Positions 1-5,778 of a stretch of DNA of 13,022 bases are shown piece after piece; position 1 is the first letter of the stretch; each line of letters begins with the position of its first letter. The notes under the pieces were generated by a model. The model saw only the letters and a list, made by a program, of their open reading frames with translations, ran no database searches and was not told where the DNA came from. The stretch lies in the NCBI GenBank assembly GCA_020860865.1, contig JAJBTL010000021.1:1-13022 (forward strand), given 5' to 3'. A program made the translations under genes and the position numbers. The DNA is from Planctomycetota bacterium. Its GTDB lineage: Bacteria > Planctomycetota > SZUA-567.

Positions 1-108
1 CCATTAAATCAATGGCACGACGGGACCGTCTTCATGCGGCAACTTAACGCTTTTTCGTTAATTTTTTATCAGAATCACCGCATTTGCACTATTTGGACTA
101 TTTTAGCC

Positions 109-136
109 TTGAAAATGGTTGTCATTCGTGTAGAAT
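109..136 (+). promoter_or_regulatory. Putative sigma70 promoter for the left-edge structured RNA
   Basis: A TTGAAA -35 box (109-114), a 16-bp spacer and a TAGAAT -10 box (131-136) lie on the plus strand in AT-rich DNA. No protein gene follows for several hundred bases on this strand. The DNA between this promoter and the stem at 304-329 forms several hairpins, so the promoter may drive a non-coding RNA. The call rests on consensus matching alone. Confidence 0.4.
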
Positions 137-142
137 TCCTTC

Positions 143-335
143 CCGAAGAAACGGTGTAAGCGGAGTAAACTATGGCCTGAAGTGAATGGCTTTTAATGAA
201 CGCCATCCCACAATAGGCCATGCCCGTATTCTCCGCCTTCGAGATCGGCTGATGTTGTTCCTTCCCCGTGTTACCGGGACCCCTCCTCGGGTGCCAACAC
301 AAGCGCCCGGACCGTTTACGGTCCGGGCGTGGTTT
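143..335 (+). ncRNA. Candidate structured small RNA, family not recognised
   Basis: The region lacks a credible ORF but is rich in nested inverted repeats. An outer stem AAGCGGAG (158-165) pairs with CTCCGC-C-TT (231-239). Inside it ATGGCCT (172-178) pairs with AGGCCAT (215-221), and inside that ATGGC (186-190) pairs with GCCAT (202-206), giving one long rod with two internal loops. A second stem pairs GTGTT (268-272) with AACAC (296-300) and continues through GGACCC/GGGT-G-CC. A perfect 11-bp stem follows at 304-329. With a promoter at 109-136 this gives an RNA of roughly 190 nt. I see no tmRNA, SRP, RNase P or known riboswitch signature. The 5' and 3' ends do not pair, which argues against classical 6S RNA. 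The same DNA could instead be the 3' UTR of the leftward gene at 404. Confidence 0.35.
304..329. terminator. Perfect 11-bp hairpin, probable (bidirectional) terminator
   Basis: CGCCCGGACCG (304-314) and CGGTCCGGGCG (319-329) form a perfect stem around a TTTA loop. The plus-strand continuation (TGGTTTATTAT) and the minus-strand continuation (CTTGTGTTGG) are both only moderately U-rich. It can end the candidate RNA on the plus strand and the leftward membrane-gene block on the minus strand. Confidence 0.55.
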
Positions 336-403
336 ATTATGTAAGTACACCACCCCTTCAGTAGTGAGGTTCCAGACAGCGCCGCGTCACGCGCTCCTCC
401 CGG

Positions 404-1360
404 TCAAACGCCTTCCACCGCCTCGACCACTTCCTCTTCCGCCACGGCGGCATCATCACCCTGCCGGGCGACGCCGGCCGCCGGCGCTTCCGCGAAGAGG
501 AAATGCTCCATCGCCTCGTCAATCGGTTGGTATGTCACCAGGGCCTTTTCCGTCCTGACCGGCTTGTCGTTTTTGCCCATCGTGATGACGACGAGGGCGA
601 CGCTGGCGTAGCTTTCCAGGTGCGGACAGTTCGGACAGGCGTGGTTCGTCACTTCAATCCAGTCCGCCGGCAAGGCGTCCTCCGGATAACGGCCCAATTC
701 CCGGAGCGGCGTCAGGTCGTTCCGTTCGAACGCGGCATAGACTTCGATGGCGGTGTCGGTCGGCACGGCGAAGTAGGCGACCTTGCCCGTCTTCGCCACC
801 CAGTCGTTACATTCGATGCAGAGGACGTTGTCCCGGACAAAGGTCAAGGCGCCCTTGACCGGAAAGACGACAAGGGCACCGGCCTCGGCCAGCCAGACAA
901 TCCAGTAGATGATGCCCGGCATCGACCCGGACTTCCCGATGGACCACATCGGGTTTTCCGCCAGGTAACGCATGATGTCGAAAACCGCGCCCGGATGCGT
1001 CACCAGGAACCAGTAGTCGGAAAAATCGTAGTCGCTTAAAACCCACAAATATCCGAGCCAGCAGGCCCAGACGGCGAACAGTCCCGCCACCAGCCCGACC
1101 GCCAGCGCCGCCATGCGGCCGTCGATGCGGTGCCGCCTGAGCGCCCACTGGACGACAATGCTCACCACCATCCCCATTCCGGCGCCGATAAGGATATTCA
1201 GGTAGACGAGGGGGGAATAATGGTCGATAGGCCCGTAAATAAAGGACAAAATCCACACGACGACCAGCGCCGCAACAACCGCCTTCACCACCGTCACCGC
1301 CGAATATTTCGGACGATGTCCGCCCGCCGCCGTGCCGCCGCTTCCTGTTTCCGCTGTCAT
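404..1360 (-). CDS. Uncharacterised 4-TM membrane protein with two CxxC motifs
   Basis: This is a 318-residue protein of unknown function. The start at 1360 is chosen because GGAGGAGGGG lies just upstream; the frame extends 23 codons further without a comparable site. Four hydrophobic segments are visible at about residues 21-43, 51-75, 83-108 and 149-170. A soluble C-terminal domain follows, with C181-x2-C184 (CIECNDW) and C242-x2-C245 (CPNCPH), which look like the two halves of a zinc site about 60 residues apart. The C-terminus (about 290-318) is rich in Ala, Val and Glu. The gene is the last of a leftward series, 77 bp after the paralog at 1438-2418, and may share its transcript. It does not resemble the three paralogs in sequence. 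A membrane-tethered zinc-ribbon-like domain is inferred, not shown. Confidence 0.75.
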   Translation of the reverse strand: MTAETGSGGTAAGGHRPKYSAVTVVKAVVAALVVVWILSFIYGPIDHYSPLVYLNILIGAGMGMVVSIVVQWALRRHRIDGRMAALAVGLVAGLFAVWACWLGYLWVLSDYDFSDYWFLVTHPGAVFDIMRYLAENPMWSIGKSGSMPGIIYWIVWLAEAGALVVFPVKGALTFVRDNVLCIECNDWVAKTGKVAYFAVPTDTAIEVYAAFERNDLTPLRELGRYPEDALPADWIEVTNHACPNCPHLESYASVALVVITMGKNDKPVRTEKALVTYQPIDEAMEHFLFAEAPAAGVARQGDDAAVAEEEVVEAVEGV

Positions 1361-1437
1361 GATTCCCCTCCTCCGTCTTAAAAAAGTGATGCGCGTGGAT
1401 GTCGCCGCCGGCTGTCCGCCGGCCGGCAATCATCATG

Positions 1438-2418
1438 TTACCGGCGATCCGCCAGTATGATGTTCTCCGTCTCCTCAAAGAGCCTATCCAGTTTGCCGGT
1501 GAAAAACACCCGGGCCAGTGGAATGGTCCATTTCACCCCGTCGAAGCGCATTTCCATGCGCGTCCCGGCATAGATCCCGTTCTGGTGTTCGCGTACCGTC
1601 AGGATATCCTGGAACTGGTCGAAGGAAATCCGCCGGTTGACCCGGAGGCCAAGAAACTTGTACTGGCGCACCTCCCGGAGATCGCTGTCCAACTCGACCT
1701 TGCACGGAAGGAGCAGCGTTACCACGAGAAACAGGACGCCGATGCCGGCGGTGAGGGCATTCCATTCGACTGCCGCATAGACGAGCATGATGACGGTGAT
1801 TACGGCGGGGAAAAACAGGGTCCGGAGCGTCAGGCGCCGGTACACGCCGCCTATTTTCGTGTAGCACCGGGGCGCTTCCGGCAGGCTCCGCCCCGCGTTG
1901 TCGCCTTGGGCGCCGGACGTGTCTGTCTGGACGACGACCAGCATCGCGTCGAGGGCCGGGACGACCACGTTCCGAATATAGACGAGCTCCGGATCGGCCC
2001 CGTCATAGATTTTCGTAAGCATGATGCCCTTGCCGAACCGGTTGCCGGGCCGGGTGAGGCAGAGCACTTCGCCGTTCGGGCCGCACGTTTCCTGGTGGCT
2101 GACCAGCGTCACCACGCCGGCCTGGTCGAACGGGATGGACCGGAGCGCCCACAGAAGATTCCGTCTGGTAATGAGCCCCGTGTCCGGGTCGAACGTGGTG
2201 ACGGTTTTCTGCCGGGCCAGAGCATAGACCCACACCAGAAAAACCACCCCCATCAGCACCATCAGCACGGTGTTTATTTCGCCCCCGTGCACCATGCCGT
2301 CCGCCAGTAAATACATGAAAACACCGGCGAGGACGGTGTACACCGCCGCCCTCCGATAGTTGAACGGCCGCGTCAGGCTGATTGCCTTCCCGATCATTTC
2401 GACATTCTTGAAAATCAT
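1438..2418 (-). CDS. Tandem paralog A: two-half membrane protein (2TM plus beta domain, twice)
   Basis: This protein of 326 residues has unknown function. The start at 2418 has a strong GGGGAGGGG site; an in-frame ATG at 2490 has no good site and would add 24 unconvincing residues. The protein repeats itself. TM hairpins lie at about 22-42/48-68 and 200-217/221-238. Each is followed by a polar, beta-rich domain starting with a similar pattern: [FL]D-x-D near residue 76 and near 243, then an R-x-I-[PS]-F-D-Q motif at about 93-99 and 263-268, then a V/L-T-V/L strand and His. This looks like tandem membrane-linked bacterial PH-like domains such as those of the YdbS/YdbT type, but that is an inference from architecture. 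It is a clear paralog of the genes at 2572-3547 and 3578-4576, sharing the ITRRxLW, NRFGxGIxLTKIY and VVVPAL-x-AML motifs. A promoter candidate at 2524-2552 suggests it can be transcribed separately. Confidence 0.8.
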   Translation of the reverse strand: MIFKNVEMIGKAISLTRPFNYRRAAVYTVLAGVFMYLLADGMVHGGEINTVLMVLMGVVFLVWVYALARQKTVTTFDPDTGLITRRNLLWALRSIPFDQAGVVTLVSHQETCGPNGEVLCLTRPGNRFGKGIMLTKIYDGADPELVYIRNVVVPALDAMLVVVQTDTSGAQGDNAGRSLPEAPRCYTKIGGVYRRLTLRTLFFPAVITVIMLVYAAVEWNALTAGIGVLFLVVTLLLPCKVELDSDLREVRQYKFLGLRVNRRISFDQFQDILTVREHQNGIYAGTRMEMRFDGVKWTIPLARVFFTGKLDRLFEETENIILADRR

Positions 2419-2523
2419 ACTTTCCCCTCCCCGATGGTGAATATACTGAAACGCGCTGGAAAACCGACTCTTTACTCCTTTAATTTTCATGCGCGCTTCA
2501 GGCTTGGGATAAACGTCTCCCGA

Positions 2524-2552
2524 AAGTTAAAGTGGCTTTGGTATAAAGTCAA
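2524..2552 (-). promoter_or_regulatory. Putative internal sigma70 promoter upstream of paralog A
   Basis: On the minus strand TTGACT (2547-2552), a 17-bp spacer and TAACTT (2524-2529) match the sigma70 pattern at 5/6 and 4/6 positions. It lies in the 153-bp gap between the frameshifted paralog B and paralog A, by far the widest gap in the block. A start near 2517 would give a leader of about 100 nt. Confidence 0.4.
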
Positions 2553-2571
2553 CCTCGCCGGCCGCGTGGCG

Positions 2572-3547
2572 TCACTGACGGCCGGCCAGCATGATGTCCT
2601 CGGTCTCCCGCAGCAACCTCTCCACCTTGTGGGTAAACACCACCCTGGCCACGGTGATGCGCCGTTGGGTTCCGGAAAAACGCATGTCCACCCGGATGCC
2701 GATGTACGAACCGCCGTGATGGACGCGGACAACCTTGAGTTCGCGGTAGCTGTCAAACGAAAACCGCTTACTGACAAAAAAAACCGTACGCCTTGTACTC
2801 CCGCACCTCCCGGCGGTCGCTGTCCAGTTCGACCCTGCACGGAAGGGCGAGCGCCATCAGGAGGCAGGCGGCGCCAAGGGCGGCCAGCATGATATGCCAG
2901 TGAATAGCCGTCAACGTCGGGAATGCGACGGCAAAAAAAGATGGAAATACCAGCGCCAAAAGATTCCAGCGCCGATAGATGCCACCGTGTTTTGTAAAAA
3001 ATTCCGGTTCGTCCGGTAGCCGCCGGACCGTGTCCGTGGCGCCTTCGGCCGACTCGACGTCCTGCTCGTGCCCGAGCATAACCGCGATGGCCGGCACGAC
3101 GACATGCCGGAAAAAGGCGAGTTCCGGATCAGCCTCCGGATAATTTCTCGTTATAATGGTCCCCCGGCCGAACCGGTTGCCGGGCGGTGTGAGGCGGAGC
3201 ACTTCGCCGCCCTTCTCGCACGCCTCGGCGTGACCGATGAACTCCACCGCACCGACTTCATCAAAGGGAATGCGTCTGGTTTTCTTCAGACGATTCCATA
3301 CGGTGACAACCCGCGTATCCGCGTTGAACGTCGTGACGGTCTTCTGCCCGAGCAGGAGCGCGCACCACGTCACGATAAGGAAGCCACACAAGGCAAGCCG
3401 AATCCAACCGGGAAAAACTGTCAGCAAGACCGAAATGACAAAGACATTCACCACAACCACAATCGTGAAGACGACCAGGAGAGCCACGTTCGGGGACTTG
3501 GTAATGCGGATGACATTCCCCGCCATTTCCACATTCTTATAGACCAT
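2572..3547 (-). pseudogene. Tandem paralog B, frameshifted at an 8-T run
   Basis: It is homologous to its two neighbours. The start at 3547 has a GGGGAGGGG site and the N-terminus MVYKNVEMAGNVIRITK matches MIFKNVEMIGKAISLTR and MAFRNVDIAGREIRITR. As sequenced, the frame stops at 2768-2770 after 259 residues ending EYKAYGFFCQ. The homologous remainder lies in another frame: directly after the T run it reads VSKRFSFDSYRELKVV, later VARVVFTHKVERLLRETEDI, to a TGA at 2572-2574. Removing one T from the T8 run (plus-strand A8, 2776-2783) restores a 324-residue protein, close to its relatives (326 and 332). The truncated form keeps the first half and the second TM hairpin but loses nearly all of the second beta domain. 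The cause may be a sequencing error, a true mutation, phase variation or transcriptional slippage; the sequence cannot separate these. Function is unknown, as for the other copies. Confidence 0.75.
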
Positions 3548-3577
3548 GTTCTCCCCTCCCCGCCGACCCGCACCTCG

Positions 3578-4576
3578 TCAACCCGCGAACATAATGTCTT
3601 CCGTCTCTTCCATCAATTCGGCCAGTTTGCCCGTAAACACAATTACCCGTGCCAAAGGGGCGGTCATGTCCTCGCCGTGAAAACGCATTTCCGTTCGTGT
3701 GCCTCTGTACAACCCGCCACCGTGTTCGCGAACAGTCACCACGTCGCGAAATTGAATAAACGAAAACCGTTTGGCCAGGCGGAATCCCAAACAATCGTAG
3801 ACGCGCACCTCCCGCCGGCCGCAGTCCAGTTCCACCAGGCACGAAATGCGAAGCATTATGCCAATGAAATAGAGGGTTAATAGCGATTCAACCGCGTTCC
3901 AAAGCGTCCCATTGATATTCCAAGAGGTCACAAGAAAATACATGAAAATTGCGATTGCAAGAAAGGGAGCCCATACTTCACCGAAAACTCGGCGTCGGTA
4001 CACGCTGCCACGCTTGGAAAAAAATCTCGGCGCCTCCACAACGCTCCGCACCCGGTCCGGATACGTTGAGGGCGGGTTTTCTACCGGCCCGGCGTCGAGC
4101 ATCGCTTCGAGGGCGGGGACGACGACAGCCTTGATATATGCAAGTTCCGGATCGGACTCGGCGTAAATCTTCGTCAGGATTATCCCGTTCCCGAACCGGT
4201 CGTCGGCCGAAACGAGCCGCAAAACCTCGCCCTCCGGCCCGTCCACGACCTCGTGCCGGGTGACCGCCACCGTTCCGGCCTGGTCGAAAGGGATGGACTT
4301 CGGCAGCCACCACAACCCGCGCCTCGTGATGACCCGCCGTGCCGGATCGAAGGTGGTGACGGTGTTCAGCGTGCCGATGGTCCCCAGCCACACGAGAAAA
4401 ACAATCCCGGCCAGAATGAATCGCGGCACGCCGATTATGGATATATGCGAAAAATCGCTGGCAATCAGGAACATGATGACACCGACGAGGAGCGTAAAAA
4501 GAACGACAGCCCCGAAGTCGGCCGGTCGGGTTATACGAATCTCCCGTCCGGCTATGTCGACATTCCTGAACGCCAT
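3578..4576 (-). CDS. Tandem paralog C: two-half membrane protein (2TM plus beta domain, twice)
   Basis: Paralog C has 332 residues and unknown function. The start at 4576 is preceded by GGGAGGAGGGG. The layout is that of paralog A: a first TM hairpin in the N-terminal 70 residues, a domain with TVTTFDPARRVITRR and KSIPFDQAG, then NRFG-like DDRFGNGIILTKIY and VVVPALEAML, a linker, a second TM hairpin, then VELDCGRREVR and RFSFIQFRDVVTVREHGG and the closing FTGKLAELMEETEDIM. It starts 27 bp after the stop of the EamA transporter gene and ends 30 bp before the start of paralog B. The three genes are therefore probably co-transcribed, with the transporter gene first. Both halves are intact here, so this is the best copy for structure prediction. 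Confidence 0.8.
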   Translation of the reverse strand: MAFRNVDIAGREIRITRPADFGAVVLFTLLVGVIMFLIASDFSHISIIGVPRFILAGIVFLVWLGTIGTLNTVTTFDPARRVITRRGLWWLPKSIPFDQAGTVAVTRHEVVDGPEGEVLRLVSADDRFGNGIILTKIYAESDPELAYIKAVVVPALEAMLDAGPVENPPSTYPDRVRSVVEAPRFFSKRGSVYRRRVFGEVWAPFLAIAIFMYFLVTSWNINGTLWNAVESLLTLYFIGIMLRISCLVELDCGRREVRVYDCLGFRLAKRFSFIQFRDVVTVREHGGGLYRGTRTEMRFHGEDMTAPLARVIVFTGKLAELMEETEDIMFAG

Positions 4577-4603
4577 TCCCTTCCCCTCCTCCCGACACTG
4601 CCG

Positions 4604-5545
4604 TCATAACGGAACGCCGTCCCCGCCGCCGGGCGCTTCCCGTCCGGGCGGTCCCGGCCACAATTGGCTGACGAGGACGCCGGCCAGCATCACGGCGCAG
4701 CCGAAGATCATCCTGGCCGTCATCACTTCGGACAGGATAAGGACCCCGGCGATGGCCGCGAACACCGATTCCAACTGGAGGATAATCGCCGCCGCCGTCG
4801 GGCTGGCGTCGCGCTGGCCATACACCTGGAGGGTAAACCCGAGCGCCACGGAGAATATGCCCCCGCCGACGATATGCGGCCAGACCGCGACAACCTCGGA
4901 CCACAGCGGCGTCTCGCCGCGAATCGCCATGATGACGAGTCCGAGAACCCCGCACACCAATGCCTGCCCGGCGCCAAGGACAAACGAGTCCATCCGTGGC
5001 GACACAAAGCCGAGGCAGATGACATGACCGGCCCAGATAAAGGCGCCAATCAGTACAAGGACGTCGCCCTGGCCAAGCCGGAAAGACTCGTTGACGCTGA
5101 GAAGAAACAGCCCAATCAGCGCCAGACCGGCCCCAAGCCCTTCCCCGAACAACACCCGCCGCCCGAAAAACAACATGATAATCGGCACAAGGACAACATA
5201 CAGACTGGTGATAAATCCGGCCTTCGCCACCGTCGTCCACAGGAGGCCGTACTGTTGGAGAATGCTCCCGCCGAAAATAAACAACCCGGCCAGGAGAATC
5301 CCGGAGAGATTGCCCCGAAAGTAAGCCTGCCGGTCCGGCGCCGCCAGCATGCCCCGGCGGAACCGGCCGATGGCATGGGGCAGGAGCACCGCGCCGCCGA
5401 GAAGAAAGCGCAGGCCCATATAGGCGAACGGCGTCAAGTGTTCCATGGCCCGCCGCTGAAAAATAAACGAAAAGCCCCAGAGCGCCGCAGTGAGGAGAAG
5501 CACGCCTTCGCCGATGAGCTTTTTCTTCGTGAGATCCGTGCGCAT
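4604..5545 (-). CDS. DMT-superfamily (EamA) transporter
   Basis: A membrane permease of 313 residues with about ten TM helices, in two EamA repeats (about 12-150 and 162-293). Such proteins export or exchange small metabolites such as amino acids or nucleosides; the substrate here cannot be read from sequence. Typical features are AALWGFSFIFQRRAM at the start of repeat 1, RFLLGG in TM2, and the repeat 2 signature SVFAAIAGVLILSEVMTARM. The start at 5545 (MRTDLTKKK) fits the family length; the frame stays open to an ATG at 5632, which would add a polar 29-residue extension, and neither start has a strong ribosome site. It heads the leftward block, 27 bp before paralog C, so it may be co-expressed with the paralogs. 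Confidence 0.85.
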   Translation of the reverse strand: MRTDLTKKKLIGEGVLLLTAALWGFSFIFQRRAMEHLTPFAYMGLRFLLGGAVLLPHAIGRFRRGMLAAPDRQAYFRGNLSGILLAGLFIFGGSILQQYGLLWTTVAKAGFITSLYVVLVPIIMLFFGRRVLFGEGLGAGLALIGLFLLSVNESFRLGQGDVLVLIGAFIWAGHVICLGFVSPRMDSFVLGAGQALVCGVLGLVIMAIRGETPLWSEVVAVWPHIVGGGIFSVALGFTLQVYGQRDASPTAAAIILQLESVFAAIAGVLILSEVMTARMIFGCAVMLAGVLVSQLWPGPPGREAPGGGDGVPL

Positions 5546-5641
5546 AAACCCGTTATCCAATTCGCCCGACCGCGCCGGCGATTTATTAAAGAATGACTGA
5601 AAGCGGTTTCGGCTCCGGTCGCGCTGCGGCATAACCGGTCA

Positions 5642-5664
5642 CGGAAACACCTTCCGGATAAACC
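5642..5664. repeat. Copy 1 of a short hairpin element shared with the ileS leader
   Basis: CGGAA-ACACC-TTCCG (5642-5656) is a 5-bp hairpin followed by GATAAACC. Nearly the same string, CGGAA-CACC-TTCCG followed shortly by GGTAAACC, occurs at 9144-9171. Both copies lie in intergenic DNA beside another strong hairpin, like REP-type small palindromes. Two copies are too few to define a family. Confidence 0.35.
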
Positions 5665-5669
5665 ATGGA

Positions 5670-5692
5670 CCGTCACTTGCTGCGAGTGACGG
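5670..5692. repeat. Perfect 8-bp inverted repeat upstream of the transporter gene
   Basis: CCGTCACT (5670-5677) and AGTGACGG (5685-5692) flank a 7-nt loop. In leftward transcripts it would sit in the 5' leader of the transporter gene, next to the hairpin at 5642-5656. It has no U-tract on either side, so it is not a clear terminator; an operator, leader structure or REP-like element is possible. Confidence 0.5.
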
Positions 5693-5700
5693 CCCCGGCA

Positions 5701-5729
5701 TACATATACCCCGTAGAACAGTAAATCAA
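5701..5729 (-). promoter_or_regulatory. Weak promoter candidate for the transporter-paralog block
   Basis: On the minus strand TTGATT (5724-5729) is followed by a 17-bp spacer and TATGTA (5701-5706), or by a 15-bp spacer and TATATG (5703-5708). Consensus match is modest. The position, about 150 bp before the transporter gene and just beyond the probable ileS terminator, is what makes it plausible. Confidence 0.25.
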
Positions 5730-5739
5730 AACCACAACG

Positions 5740-5772
5740 GACGGCATCGGTAACGTTACCGCGAACGCCGTC
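5740..5772 (-). terminator. Compound palindrome after ileS, probable terminator
   Basis: An outer stem GACGGC (5740-5745)/GCCGTC (5767-5772) encloses a perfect 14-bp palindrome CGGTAACGTTACCG (5748-5761). On the minus strand, just past the ileS stop, the stem is followed by CGTTGTGGTTTTGATTT, a broken U-rich tail. This fits a terminator for ileS. The inner palindrome, with a central CG, also resembles an operator half-site pair of the LacI type. Confidence 0.45.
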
Positions 5773-5778
5773 GGCTCG

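Noticed and set aside
44..67. TTAACG-CTTTTT-CGTTAA stem followed by T6
   Set aside because: It could terminate a rightward gene outside the window, but the stem is only 6 bp and AT-rich, and no gene end can be assigned, so it was not listed.
1..159. Plus-strand frame 1 open from the window edge to TAA at 157-159
   Set aside because: It could be the tail of a gene starting outside the window, but it runs through AT-rich promoter-like DNA and its translation resembles no protein family.
75..353. Minus-strand open frame of 92 codons at the left edge
   Set aside because: Arg/His/Ser-rich low-quality sequence with no ribosome site, crossing the 11-bp terminator-like stem and several hairpins. 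It looks like a chance frame.
1361..1437. GC-rich GCCGG/CCGGC repeats followed by T6 as a terminator between paralog A and the CxxC gene
   Set aside because: The T run lies about 16 bases after the stem and next to the ribosome site of the following gene, so it does not form a standard intrinsic terminator.
2419..2490. Longer start for paralog A at 2490
   Set aside because: The ATG lacks a good ribosome site, and the N-terminus of both paralogs aligns with the Met at 2418, which has GGGGAGGGG upstream.
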